A stretch of 64,000 nt of DNA from Tessaracoccus caeni (lineage in GTDB: Bacteria > Actinomycetota > Actinomycetes > Propionibacteriales > Propionibacteriaceae). The stretch lies in the NCBI RefSeq assembly GCF_029211185.1, contig NZ_JARGDO010000017.1, positions 45,537 through 109,536 on the forward strand, written 5' to 3'. Below the pieces are notes generated by a model. It had not been told where the DNA came from. It saw only the letters and a list, made by a program, of their open reading frames with translations, and searched no databases. Below are positions 44,736 to 55,887 of this stretch, piece by piece. The first letter of the stretch is position 1. Every line of letters begins with the position of its first letter. Made by a program: the position numbers and the translations under genes.

Positions 44736-45632
44736 ATGAAACTCATCAAGACAGTCGCAGTGGCTTTGCTCGCATTGGCGCTGGGCTTTGCGGCCACCCC
44801 GGCAGCGCATGCTGACGGAGGAACGATGACCGCTACCCCCAACCCGGTTGCGCCGGGAAAGTCCTTCACGCTGTCCGGTACGGGCTGTGTTAAGGAAATC
44901 TGGCAGACCCCGACCGTGTACGTGTATGCGGGCAAGCAGTTTGCGCTGGGCGAGCCCAACACAAAGGGCGAATGGTCGGTCGAGATCACCCCGACGAAGG
45001 ATGATGGTAAGAGCCTCGCCGTCAGTGCCACCTGTGACCAGTATGGGTCCAGTTGGAGCTACAAGTCGGTCACCGTCAAGGTCGGGACGGGTGTCAAGGC
45101 CCTCGTTGGCGCCACCCCGAAGATCTCGGGCACCGTCCAGGTGGGGAAGAAGCTGACGGCCAAGACGGGTACCTGGTCGCCGAAGCCCAGTTTCAGCTAC
45201 CAGTGGTACCGGGACGGCAAGAAGATCAGCAAGGCCACCAAGTCGACCTACACGCTGACGTCGTCGGACAAGGGCACCAAGATCACGGTGAAGGTGACCG
45301 GTAAGAAGTCGGGCTACACCAGCGTCACCAAGACCTCCAAGAAGACGGCGTCGGTGAAGGCCGGCACGCTGTCGACCAAGACCCCGACCATCAGCGGTAC
45401 CGCAAAGGTGGGCAAGAAGCTGACGGCCAAGCCGGGCACCTGGACCAGCGGCACCAAGTTCAGCTACCAGTGGTACCGCAGCGGCAAGAAGATCTCGAAG
45501 GCCACCAAGTCCACCTACACCTTGTCCAAGTCGGACAAGGGCAAGACCATCACGGTCAAGGTCAAGGGCACCAAGTCGGGCTACACCAGCGTCACCAAGA
45601 CCTCCAAGAAGACCGCAAAGATCAAGAAGTAG
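44736..45632 (+). CDS. Secreted lysine-rich protein with two Ig-like repeats
   Basis: 298 residues: signal peptide (LIKTVAVALLALALGFAATP..AHA), an N-terminal Ig-like domain of about 90 residues (MTATPNPVAPGKSFTLSGTG, with one Cys pair), then two repeats of about 85 residues with the words ISGTVQVGKKLTAK, GTW, FSYQWYRDGKKISKATKSTY and TVKVTGKKSGYTSVTKTSKK. Ends in KIKK. No sortase motif and no C-terminal membrane helix. The repeats are very basic. AGGAGAG Shine-Dalgarno. Likely co-transcribed with the LCP gene. Confidence 0.85.
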   Translation: MKLIKTVAVALLALALGFAATPAAHADGGTMTATPNPVAPGKSFTLSGTGCVKEIWQTPTVYVYAGKQFALGEPNTKGEWSVEITPTKDDGKSLAVSATCDQYGSSWSYKSVTVKVGTGVKALVGATPKISGTVQVGKKLTAKTGTWSPKPSFSYQWYRDGKKISKATKSTYTLTSSDKGTKITVKVTGKKSGYTSVTKTSKKTASVKAGTLSTKTPTISGTAKVGKKLTAKPGTWTSGTKFSYQWYRSGKKISKATKSTYTLSKSDKGKTITVKVKGTKSGYTSVTKTSKKTAKIKK

Positions 45633-45661
45633 GTCGATCGCAGCTGCTGAGAGGGAACCCC

Positions 45662-48403
45662 ATGCCCAAGTTGAACCGCTCAAGGCGAGCCGTGTCGGAT
45701 ATCTCTGGAACCAAGTTGAGGGTGAGGAGGCCTATCGCGATGGTGGCCGGGGCGGCACTCGTCCTGGGCGGCTCAGTGAGTCCTGCCTTGGCAGAGGCGC
45801 GGCCGACAGCGACGGTGGATATCACCGTCCCCACGAAGAGCCTGGTCGGTGGCGGGCTCTACAAGCTCTCGACGGGGGGAGTCGCCCTCCATGCCTACGA
45901 CCTCGATGGTTACCAAGGATGGCGTGTCACCTCTGATGGGAAGACCTGGAGAACGCCAGATCTTCCCGGCTGGGCGGATGAGTGGGATTCAAGGCCGGTC
46001 ACGGGTGTCGATGGCGTGGACTACATCACCGGGGTGGCGTATGAGGATGGGCAAGATTATGCGCGCCGGGTACCGATAGCAGGGGGCAAAGACGTGCGCG
46101 TCTCATTACCGATGCTCGCTATGGGAGACCAGATAGCAGTGCTTCCTGACGGGGCGGTGTTCGCCGCAGAGGAGGCCCCTGAACTCCGATTCAGGCCTTT
46201 CGACGGTGTCGAACAGGTGATTGCTGATATCGCCGATGTGAGCGCTTTGGTGGTCGCTTCGCCCTGTCATGCCATTGTTACTGGCTATGATGCGGGTGCT
46301 AAAAGAAAGCTGGGGATCTATGATACCTGCGCCAGGAAGTACATTTCTTTGCCGTCCCCACCTTCGGCCACATCTTTCCACGTCGACAAGGCGTTAGTCC
46401 TCGATGATGAGGTGCATATTGGGGACTCCGAAACGCACTGCGCCGTTCCTTTGGTCGGCGGCAAATGGGTCTGCCGAGAATTCGATGGAGGTGTGCCAAC
46501 CTTGCTTGGGTGGCTCACCTATGATAATCGGCTGATTGATACAGACACCGGCAAAGAACTATGGTCGTTTGATGCTGGCTCATGTGAGGCGGGGCTCATG
46601 GGCGTCGTCTGCGACAGCGCCGAAGGGAGCATCTTCCTTCCGACGAAAGCCGGGGCTGGGAAGAAGTTCGCCGAACGCCCGCGCGAACCAGTACCTGGCT
46701 CTCCGGTGGGGTTTTCGGGCGATGCTCTCGTGCTGTCTACCAGGGGTGCGCTGTTCCGTGCGACGCTCGCTGCGGACGGAAAGAGCGCCAGCCCCCCTGA
46801 ATTCCTGGCTCAGCCGGGCGAGGTAGCGGTCTCCGCTGCCAGGGTGTGGGTTGGTGACCGGTTGTACGACCGTGGTCAGCCAGTGTCGGAAGGACCGACG
46901 ATTCCTGCCTGCGAGAACGTCCGCCTGGTGTCAGGCCCGTTCGTCCTCTCTTCGGGGAAGTGCTCGGGCAAGTACGTGACGACGGTACGCAATGTATCGG
47001 GGGATGAACTCTGGTCTCAGAAGTCTGAGCATTACAGCGAAGCCGGTCAAGGCCTGTTCGGATCTCGTCTTCTTGCAGCAAAGGAGGATAAGGGCGGCAA
47101 GCGTACCTCTCTGTATGTCGTCGACTTCGAGTCAGACAAGCAACTTGGTTCGCTCGGGACAGATGCTGATGTTCTCGGATTCTGGGGCGATGAAGCCTAT
47201 CTTCTTAAGCGCATGGGGGACGAAGATCATCCCAAGACTGTCCTCCAGAAGTGGCTGGTGCTGACAGGAGAGGTCGAACAGCTCGCGGAGTTTGCGGACG
47301 AGCTCTATGGGTACGGTGGAAACGATCAGGTAAGTGACGGGACCGCAGTCATCCCCGGATACCCAGCCACCGTGATCGACACCAGTACCGGTCGGATCAT
47401 TGCCCTTGAGGGTGGGTCTGCTCCGCGTCTGGTCTACAACAACAGGGTGGCGGGTTTCGTCGCCACCCCGGGTGGCTCAAAGGTGCGCGTGCACACCCTC
47501 GATGTCGGGGGCAAATCGGCACCGAGGCTCTTGGGGACAGTAGCGCCGTCCTCCTTCGCCCAGGGAACCACCTGGGCACCGGAGTTCGACCTGACCAAAC
47601 CACTCAAGGCTGGGAAGCTGGTGTTCAAGGATGCCAAGGGAAAGGCTGTTCGCAGTGTTCCTCTACCTGCTTCCGGCGACGGCTCGTATCGTGGTGTGGG
47701 CTGGGACGGAAAGACGGACGCTGGGGCTGACGCTGCGCTCGGAACCTACACCTGGGAGATCCAGGCCACCGATGATCCTGGTCGCACCGGGCTGAAGGCT
47801 GGTCAGCTAGCGAAGGCCCTTGATGGCAAGGGGTCGGCGAGCGGCACGGTGAAGCTCACGAGCAGGGGCCTTGAGGGGCCGACACCGAAGGTCTCTGGCA
47901 CGGTACAGGTGGGTAAGAAGCTCACCGCGAAGCCGGGAACTTGGAGGCCTTCGGACGTGAAGTTCAGCTACCAGTGGTATCGGGATGGGAAGAAGATCTC
48001 CAAGGCCACCAAGTCCACCTACACGCTGACGTCGTCGGACAAGGGGACCAAGATCACCGTCAAGGTGATCGGTAAGAAGTCCGGCTACACCACGGTGTCG
48101 AAGATGTCGAAGAAGACGGCGTTGGTGAAGGCCGGGACGCTGTCAACCAAGACGCCGACCATCAGTGGCACTGTAAAGGTTGGCAAGAAGCTGACGGCCA
48201 AGCCGGGAACATGGTCACCTAAGCCGAAGTTCAGCTACCGGTGGCTGCGGAATGGAAAGTCGATCAAGGGCGCCACGAAGTCGACCTACACCTTGTCCAA
48301 GTCCGACAAGGGCATGAAGATCACGGTGAAGGTGACCGGTAAGAAGTCGGGCTACACCACCGTCACCAAGACCTCGAAACCAACCGCGAAGATCAAGAAG
48401 TAG
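45662..48403 (+). CDS. Large secreted protein: beta-propeller-like, FlgD-Ig and two Ig-like repeats
   Basis: 913 residues. Signal peptide (PIAMVAGAALVLGGSVSPAL), a long beta-rich part (about 50-620) with repeating strand patterns such as DTDTGKELWSFDAGSCEAG and STGRIIALEGGSAPRLVYNN that suggest a propeller, an Ig fold like FlgD's (PLKAGKLVFKDAKGKAVRSV to WDGKTDAGADAALGTYTWEI), then two lysine-rich Ig-like repeats and a KIKK end. Four closely spaced Cys pairs in the propeller region suggest disulfides. ATG at 45662 with GAGAGGGA upstream. The propeller part uses AT-richer codons than neighbours. Adhesion or ligand binding is a guess. Confidence 0.8.
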   Translation: MPKLNRSRRAVSDISGTKLRVRRPIAMVAGAALVLGGSVSPALAEARPTATVDITVPTKSLVGGGLYKLSTGGVALHAYDLDGYQGWRVTSDGKTWRTPDLPGWADEWDSRPVTGVDGVDYITGVAYEDGQDYARRVPIAGGKDVRVSLPMLAMGDQIAVLPDGAVFAAEEAPELRFRPFDGVEQVIADIADVSALVVASPCHAIVTGYDAGAKRKLGIYDTCARKYISLPSPPSATSFHVDKALVLDDEVHIGDSETHCAVPLVGGKWVCREFDGGVPTLLGWLTYDNRLIDTDTGKELWSFDAGSCEAGLMGVVCDSAEGSIFLPTKAGAGKKFAERPREPVPGSPVGFSGDALVLSTRGALFRATLAADGKSASPPEFLAQPGEVAVSAARVWVGDRLYDRGQPVSEGPTIPACENVRLVSGPFVLSSGKCSGKYVTTVRNVSGDELWSQKSEHYSEAGQGLFGSRLLAAKEDKGGKRTSLYVVDFESDKQLGSLGTDADVLGFWGDEAYLLKRMGDEDHPKTVLQKWLVLTGEVEQLAEFADELYGYGGNDQVSDGTAVIPGYPATVIDTSTGRIIALEGGSAPRLVYNNRVAGFVATPGGSKVRVHTLDVGGKSAPRLLGTVAPSSFAQGTTWAPEFDLTKPLKAGKLVFKDAKGKAVRSVPLPASGDGSYRGVGWDGKTDAGADAALGTYTWEIQATDDPGRTGLKAGQLAKALDGKGSASGTVKLTSRGLEGPTPKVSGTVQVGKKLTAKPGTWRPSDVKFSYQWYRDGKKISKATKSTYTLTSSDKGTKITVKVIGKKSGYTTVSKMSKKTALVKAGTLSTKTPTISGTVKVGKKLTAKPGTWSPKPKFSYRWLRNGKSIKGATKSTYTLSKSDKGMKITVKVTGKKSGYTTVTKTSKPTAKIKK

Positions 48404-48490
48404 CGGCCGCTCTGGCGCAGCAGGCAGCGGGAGGGTTCGTGTAGGGCGTGAGCTTTCCCGCTGTCGGTGACCCCTGGCATGCTTGGCCTC

Positions 48491-49450
48491 ATGATCTTCG
48501 GCTCCACCCTGCTCGTCACCGGACCCGACGAGTTGCTGGGCGAGCGCGCCGTGCGGGCCCGCCGACAGCAGGCGCTCAAGGAGCGCCCGGAGGCTCAGAT
48601 CAATGAAGTGACGGCAGATCAGCTCGAGTCCACGATGCTGAACGAGATCGTCGGAGGTTCGCTGTTCGCCAGCGACATCGTCGCCATCATCGACGACCTC
48701 GGGTCGTGCCCGGCCTCCGCGGTGGAGCAGGTGCTCGCCATCGCGTCAGATCCAGGCCCCGATCTCTGCTTGATCCTGCGTCACCGCGGTGGCGTGAAGG
48801 GCAAAGGCCTGCTGGACAAGCTGAAGAAGGCCAAGGTGCCGACGGAGTCCGTGGTCGCGCCCAAAGCCTGGGAGTTGCCCAAGTTCGTCCTGGCCGAAGC
48901 CAAGCGGCTGAAGATCTCGATGCCCCAGGATGCGGCGGAGGCGCTTGTTGCGGCCGTCGGCAGCGATCTGCGTGCCCTGGTGGGAGCCGTCGCGCAGCTG
49001 GCCGCGGACTCGCCGACGTCAGAGGTGGATGCCGCCACGATCAAGAGGTACTTCGCCGGTCGGGCAGAGGTGACGTCGTTCGCCGTCGCCGATGCCATCC
49101 TGGCCGGCAACGCGCCGCTCGCCGTCGAGCGGTTGCGGTGGGCGCTGAACACTGGCGCGGCCCCGGTGCTGATCACCAGCGCGTTGGCCAACTCGTTGCG
49201 GGGCATGGGAAAGTTCCTCGACGCAGAGTCCGGCCGGATGGCCGGAGCAGAGCTGGCGCGCCACGTCGGGGTTCCGCCGTGGAAACTGAAGGATCTGTCC
49301 CGGAACTCCCGGCTGTGGGGATCCGCCGGCATCGCCAGCGCCATCCGCCTGGTGGCTCAGACCGACGCCGACGTCAAGGGCGCGGCGGTGGATGCCCAGT
49401 ATGCGTTGGAAGCCATGGTGCTAGGAGTGCTGGCTCAGCGTCGTCGGTGA
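48491..49450 (+). CDS. holA: DNA polymerase III delta subunit
   Basis: Clamp-loader subunit that opens the beta ring. 319 residues: FGSTLLVTGPDELLGERAV, GSLFASDIVAIIDDL, the SDPGPDLCLILRHRGGVKGK region, AKRLKISMPQDAAEALVAAV, and C-terminal collar helices (HVGVPPWKLKDLSRNSRLW; DAQYALEAMVLGVL). ATG 48491 taken; an in-frame GTG at 48467 adds eight residues. Usually beside comEC and rpsT, as here apart from the inserted cluster. Confidence 0.88.
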   Translation: MIFGSTLLVTGPDELLGERAVRARRQQALKERPEAQINEVTADQLESTMLNEIVGGSLFASDIVAIIDDLGSCPASAVEQVLAIASDPGPDLCLILRHRGGVKGKGLLDKLKKAKVPTESVVAPKAWELPKFVLAEAKRLKISMPQDAAEALVAAVGSDLRALVGAVAQLAADSPTSEVDAATIKRYFAGRAEVTSFAVADAILAGNAPLAVERLRWALNTGAAPVLITSALANSLRGMGKFLDAESGRMAGAELARHVGVPPWKLKDLSRNSRLWGSAGIASAIRLVAQTDADVKGAAVDAQYALEAMVLGVLAQRRR

Positions 49451-49489
49451 CCACCACGACGCTTCTCCGACCATGAGGGGTCGGGACGC

Positions 49490-49680
49490 CAATGACGCTC
49501 TTTGAGGTGCGAGCGAAGCGAGCCTCGACAATCAAGGTGGGCGCGCAGCACTTCATCCACGCTCTTTGAGGTGCGAGCTTGCGAGCCTCGAAAAGAGCCG
49601 ACGCGACCTTCGGCTGGGACTGCTCTTCGACTGCCAGCTGGGTCCTTTCGAGGCGACTTCGTCGCACCTCAAGGAGCGTG
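49490..49680. repeat. Cluster of three dispersed palindromic repeat units
   Basis: GCTCTTTGAGGTGCGAGC with GCGAGCCTCGA (49500-49527), GCTCTTTGAGGTGCGAGC with GCGAGCCTCGAA (49563-49593), and an inverted unit TCGAGGCGAC..GTCGCACCTCAAGGAGCG (49648-49679). Alternating orientation resembles BIME-type REP clusters. Related units lie at 945-1075 and 16380-16425. Non-coding, between holA and the terminator. Confidence 0.6.
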
Positions 49681-49706
49681 AAGGGAGGAGCGTGGTGCAA
49701 AAGCAC

Positions 49707-49755
49707 GCAAAACAGCGTCTCGACCACCGAGTGGGTCGAGACGCTCGTTGTTTTG
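49707..49755. terminator. Bidirectional terminator between holA and rpsT
   Basis: AGCGTCTCGACC (49714-49725) pairs with GGTCGAGACGCT (49734-49745), loop of 8 nt, flanked by GCAAAAC on the left and CGTTGTTTT on the right, giving a T-run on both strands. Serves holA and rpsT. Confidence 0.85.
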
Positions 49756-49801
49756 CTCAGCCCGCCTTGTCAGACGGCCCTAGCGGCGGAGCCGCCTGGG
49801 C

Positions 49802-50068
49802 TCAGGCTGCGAGCTTGTTGACAGCGCGCGAGATCGAAGACTTGCGGTTCGCTGCCTGGTTCTTGTGGATGACGCCCTTGCTCACGGCCTTGTCGAGGGC
49901 GCGGTTGGCGGCCTGCGACAGCACAACAGCCTGCTCGTTCTGGCCAGCCTCGACGGCGGCGCGGAACTTGCGGATGTGCGTGCGCAGCTCCGACTTGACG
50001 GCCTTGTTGCGCAGACGAGCCTTCTCGTTGGTCTTGATGCGCTTCTTCTGGGACTTGATGTTCGCCAC
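49802..50068 (-). CDS. rpsT: 30S ribosomal protein S20
   Basis: 88-residue rRNA-binding protein: [20 protein letters not shown] at the start, then [33 protein letters not shown] and [15 protein letters not shown] start at 50068 with GAGG eight bases upstream; a non-ATG start is usual for S20 and linked to autoregulation. Convergent with holA and divergent from lepA, separated from it by 319 bp that hold no other gene. Confidence 0.95.
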   Translation of the reverse strand: MANIKSQKKRIKTNEKARLRNKAVKSELRTHIRKFRAAVEAGQNEQAVVLSQAANRALDKAVSKGVIHKNQAANRKSSISRAVNKLAA

Positions 50069-50387
50069 TTGGCAAGCCTCTGAATCTTGTTGACTACTCG
50101 GTAGGGCGCCCATTCGGACGCGACGACCCAGATTACACCGCTGTCCCGGTAGGCCCCAAATCGACCATCGATGACGTCGACCCGTGCGCGATCAGCCGTC
50201 GCAGCATCGCGCGTCCGTGCATAGATCTGCGCCAGCGCGAAGCCCTCGCACTGTAGGCGAGGCCTCAATCCATACGCAGATGTGTGTTCAGAAGGGGTGG
50301 GAAAGAAGGGAGCGAAGGCGGAGGGGTGAGGTGTGGGAGAATGGCACGACTGTTTTGTCGCCCCTTGACCCTCCCGAGGAACACTGC

Positions 50388-52217
<1,830 letters not shown>

Positions 52218-52280
52218 TTCTGACAAGGGCGCGTGTCAAACTCGCGTCCTGTCGGTGGCTCGTACTAAGGTCGCGGACCT

Positions 52281-54029
52281 ATGCGTGTTGCGGCCTTCGA
52301 TCAGATCTCGCCCGCCTTTCCCGGCCGGGCGGCGTGGGGAACAGCCGGCAGCCTGCGTGAATGGCAGGCGGCGGCATTCGAGCAGTACACCAGCGAGAAC
52401 CCGCGCGACTTCCTGTGTGTCGCGACGCCTGGCGCCGGCAAGACCACCTTCGCGCTGCGCATCGCCCATCACCTGCTGACCACCGACGTGGTGCAGCGGA
52501 TCGTCGTGGTGACCCCCACCGAGCACCTCAAGGTGCAGTGGGCCGACGCGGCGGCTCGCGTGGGCATCCACCTGGACCCGGGAACCAACCGCTCCACCAA
52601 GCGCGGCCGCTCCCGGCAGTTCGACGGCTCGGCCGTCACCTACGCCGGCGTCGCGATGCGGCCGTGGTCCTATGACGCGCTGTGCCACGCCGTCGACACC
52701 CTGGTGATCTTCGACGAGATCCACCACGCCGGCGACACCCTCAGCTGGGGCGAGGCCGTGCTGGAAGCCTTCGGGCCCGCGACGCGGCGTCTCGCGCTGA
52801 CCGGCACCCCCTTCCGCTCCGACGAGAGCCCCATCCCGTTCGTCACTTATGAGGAGACCGCACCCGGCGTGCGCACCTCGCGGGCCGACTACACCTACGG
52901 CTACGCCGAGGCGCTCGCCGACCACGTCGTGCGTCCCGTGATGTTCATGAACTACGGCGGCGCCATGCGCTGGCGCACCAAGGCCGGCGACGAGCTGGAG
53001 GCGGATCTCGGCTCGCCGCTCACCAAGGACCTGACCGCCCAGGCGTGGCGCACCGCGCTGGCGCCGACCGGGGAGTGGATCCAATCCGTGCTGCGCGCCG
53101 CGGACGCCCGGCTGACCCAGGTGCGGCGGCACGTTCCCGACGCCGGTGGCCTGGTGATCGCCACCAACCAGAGCCTCGCGCGGTCGTACGCCAAGGTGCT
53201 GAAGGAGATCACCGGTCAGAGCGTCACAGTCGTGCTCTCCGACGACGCCAAAGCCAGCGGCAAGATCGACGAGTTCTCCGCGTCGGAGGACCGCTGGATG
53301 GTGGCGGTGCGGATGGTCTCGGAAGGCGTCGACGTGCCGCGCCTGGCCGTGGGCGTCTACGCCACGGCCACCTCCACCCCGCTCTTCTTCGCCCAGGCCG
53401 TGGGGCGCTTCGTGCGTTCGCGGCGGCGCGGCGAGGTGGCCACCGTCTTCCTGCCCACGGTGCCGATCCTGCTCTCTCATGCCACCGCGCTGGAGCGGCA
53501 GCGAGACCACGTGCTGGGCAAGACCAAGCAGGACGACGGGCTGTGGGACGAGTCCGAGGCGCTGATGGCCGAGGCCAACGCCAAGGACGCCGCCTCCGAC
53601 GACCTGCTGGGCCAGTATGAGGCGCTGGAGTCGCAGGCCACCTTCGATCACGTGCTCTATGGCAAGCAGGCCTATGGCATGCACGCCGAGCCGATGTCCG
53701 CCGACGAGGAGGACTACCTGGGCCTGCCAGGGCTGCTGGACCCCGATCAGGTCGGCACTCTGCTGCGCGAGCGGCAAGCCCGCCAGGTGAGGCGCCGGGA
53801 GCGTCAGACGCGGCGCTCGGAGGAGCCGGTGGTCTCCCTGCACAGGGCGCTCGAGGCGAGGCGCAAAGAACTCAACTCTCTGGTGTCCCAGTACGCGGCC
53901 AGGGAGGGCATGCCGCACAGCCACGTCCATGCCGCCCTGCGTCGCGAGTGCGGCGGCGGCAAGCTGGCCGAGGCGACCACCGATCAGGTGGAGGAGCGGA
54001 TCGCCGCCGTCAAACGCTGGTTGCACTGA
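52281..54029 (+). CDS. DEAD/DEAH-box superfamily 2 helicase
   Basis: 582 residues. Q-like LREWQAAAFEQY, Walker A CVATPGAGKTTFALRIAHHL, DEIH in LVIFDEIHHAGDTLSW, motif III RLALTGTPFRSD, motif V MVAVRMVSEGVDVPRLAVGV and motif VI FAQAVGRFVRSRRRGE. This is the actinobacterial ERCC3/SSL2-related type. The C-terminal 130 residues are charged and helical (RRRERQTRRSEEPVV). ATG at 52281 preceded by a weak Shine-Dalgarno. Role in DNA or RNA unwinding unknown. Between lepA and an ABC exporter. Confidence 0.85.
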   Translation: MRVAAFDQISPAFPGRAAWGTAGSLREWQAAAFEQYTSENPRDFLCVATPGAGKTTFALRIAHHLLTTDVVQRIVVVTPTEHLKVQWADAAARVGIHLDPGTNRSTKRGRSRQFDGSAVTYAGVAMRPWSYDALCHAVDTLVIFDEIHHAGDTLSWGEAVLEAFGPATRRLALTGTPFRSDESPIPFVTYEETAPGVRTSRADYTYGYAEALADHVVRPVMFMNYGGAMRWRTKAGDELEADLGSPLTKDLTAQAWRTALAPTGEWIQSVLRAADARLTQVRRHVPDAGGLVIATNQSLARSYAKVLKEITGQSVTVVLSDDAKASGKIDEFSASEDRWMVAVRMVSEGVDVPRLAVGVYATATSTPLFFAQAVGRFVRSRRRGEVATVFLPTVPILLSHATALERQRDHVLGKTKQDDGLWDESEALMAEANAKDAASDDLLGQYEALESQATFDHVLYGKQAYGMHAEPMSADEEDYLGLPGLLDPDQVGTLLRERQARQVRRRERQTRRSEEPVVSLHRALEARRKELNSLVSQYAAREGMPHSHVHAALRRECGGGKLAEATTDQVEERIAAVKRWLH

Positions 54030-54061
54030 GCCCCCGGAGCGGCGAGGGATAGGGTTGCCGG

Positions 54062-55087
54062 GTGACGTCGATCCCTCAAGAGAGCCTCAAGGCCGCTGAG
54101 CCGATCATTCACGTGCGGGATCTGACCAAGGTCTTCGAGCGTCCGGTGGAGCCTCAGGGCCGGTTCACGACGCTGCGTCGCCTGTTCTCGCGGGCGACGA
54201 CGCGCAAGGTCGCCGTGAGCGGTGTGTCCTTCGACATCGCGCCCGGGGAACTCGTCGGCTATCTGGGTGCCAACGGAGCGGGCAAGTCGACCACCATCAA
54301 GATGCTCACCGGGATCCTGGTGCCCACCTCCGGCGTCGTGCAGGTGGCCGGTCGCGTGCCGTCGAAGGACAGGAAGGCCAACGCCGCGCACATCGGGGCC
54401 GTCTTCGGGCAGCGCAGCCAGCTCTGGTACGACCTGCCGCTGCGCGACTCCTTCGAGCTGATCCGCGACCTCTACGGCGTTCGGCCCGACGACTACCGCG
54501 AGCGCCTCGACATGTTCGTCGAACTGCTGGGAATGGACGACTTCCTGGACACCCCCGTCCGCTTCCTTTCGCTGGGGCAGCGCATGCGCGGCGATCTCAC
54601 GGCGGCCTTGCTGCATGCGCCGGAGATCGTCTATCTCGACGAGCCCACCGTCGGCCTGGACGTCGTCGCCAAGCGGCGCATCCGGGAGTTCGTGGCCGAG
54701 ATCAACGCCACGCTCGGCACTACGGTGATCCTGACCACCCACGACATGGACGACGTGGAGGCGCTGTGTCGCCGGATCATCATGATCGATCAGGGCACGG
54801 TGCTGTTCGACGGAAGCCTGGAAGACCTCAAGCGCCGCTACGTGCACGAGCGGGTGCTCACCGTCACACCGGCGGAGGGGATCGATCCCGCAGCGATCGT
54901 CGTCGACGGTGCCTCCGCCTCGGTGGCCGACGGCAAGGCGGTGCTGGTCCACGATCCTGAGCGGATCGGCACGCCCGACCTGATCGCCCAGGTCACCTCG
55001 CGCTGGCAGATCGTCGACCTTGCGGTCACCGAGGCGAGCCTGAGCGACGTCGTGGCCAGGATCTACGCGGAGGCCTCCGGGCGATGA
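54062..55087 (+). CDS. ABC-2 exporter ATPase
   Basis: 341 residues. Walker A LGANGAGKSTTIKMLTGILV, Q-loop IGAVFGQRSQLWYDLPLRDS, signature LSLGQRMRGDLTAALLH, Walker B IVYLDEPTVGLDVVAKRRI, H-loop TTHDMDDVEALC. The C-terminal extension (about 250-341) is a regulatory-like beta domain. GTG start at 54062. Stop overlaps the first permease gene by four bases. Q-loop 'GQRSQLWYDLP' marks the DUF990-linked group. Cargo unknown. Confidence 0.88.
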   Translation: MTSIPQESLKAAEPIIHVRDLTKVFERPVEPQGRFTTLRRLFSRATTRKVAVSGVSFDIAPGELVGYLGANGAGKSTTIKMLTGILVPTSGVVQVAGRVPSKDRKANAAHIGAVFGQRSQLWYDLPLRDSFELIRDLYGVRPDDYRERLDMFVELLGMDDFLDTPVRFLSLGQRMRGDLTAALLHAPEIVYLDEPTVGLDVVAKRRIREFVAEINATLGTTVILTTHDMDDVEALCRRIIMIDQGTVLFDGSLEDLKRRYVHERVLTVTPAEGIDPAAIVVDGASASVADGKAVLVHDPERIGTPDLIAQVTSRWQIVDLAVTEASLSDVVARIYAEASGR

Positions 55088-55887
55088 ACCGCACGTCATG
55101 GCCCGCCGTGCGAGGCTGCGTCCGCAACGCCGTGAAGACGTCGTGGGCCTACCGGATCGACCTGGTGACCGCCGTGACCGGGCTGTTCATTCAGGTCTGG
55201 CTGCTCACGGCGGTGTGGCGCGCCGTCTACGGCGGGGCCGGCGAGGTGCGCGGCGTGGAGCAGAGTCAAGCGGTCAGCTACGCGGTGCTTGCCGCCTGCC
55301 TGCAGGTGGCGCTGATGCCGTGGGAGTTCTCCGGACTCGACCGACGCGTGCGCACCGGGCAGGTGGGCGTGGACATGATGCGGCCGCTCGGCCTGGTGGG
55401 GCAGGTGTTCGCCCAGAACGTCGGCACCTTGCTCGCGCGGTTGCCGATCGCCGTGATCGGGATCGTGTGGGCGGTGCTGATCGGGGCGCTGAGCCTGCCG
55501 CCTCGACTCGACGGCGTCGGGCTCTGGTTGCTCGCCACGGTGCTCGGGGCCACCATCACGTTACTGATGAATCTGCTGATGTCGATGGCGTGCTTCTGGT
55601 CGCTGGAGATCGGCGGCTACCGAATGCTCTACCGCCTCGGCTCCGGGCTGTTGTCCGGCGCGCTGATTCCCCTGTGGTTCATGCCGGGCTGGCTGGCCGG
55701 GGCCTTGGACTGGCTGCCGTTCCGCGCGCAGATGTTCACACCTTTGTCGATCTACTTCGGGAGCACGACAGGGCCCGCAGCCTGGCTGGCCATCGGGGCT
55801 CAGGCGGGGTGGATCGTCGTCATCGTCGTATTGCTTCGCGTAGTGTGGCGCCGGGCCGAGCGCAAGGTGGTGATCTTCGGTGGCTGA
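55084..55887 (+). CDS. ABC-2 permease subunit 1
   Basis: 267 residues with about six membrane helices; VRNAVKTSWAYRIDLVTAVT, AVSYAVLAACLQVALMPW and PLWFMPGWLAGALDWLPFRA resemble the paired ABC-2/DUF990 permeases. Overlaps the ATPase gene in front and the second permease behind (8 bp), so all three form one unit. Confidence 0.83.
   Translation: MNRTSWPAVRGCVRNAVKTSWAYRIDLVTAVTGLFIQVWLLTAVWRAVYGGAGEVRGVEQSQAVSYAVLAACLQVALMPWEFSGLDRRVRTGQVGVDMMRPLGLVGQVFAQNVGTLLARLPIAVIGIVWAVLIGALSLPPRLDGVGLWLLATVLGATITLLMNLLMSMACFWSLEIGGYRMLYRLGSGLLSGALIPLWFMPGWLAGALDWLPFRAQMFTPLSIYFGSTTGPAAWLAIGAQAGWIVVIVVLLRVVWRRAERKVVIFGG

Noticed and set aside
49490..49680. CRISPR-like spaced repeats
   Set aside because: Only three units, in mixed orientation, with irregular spacing and no cas genes.
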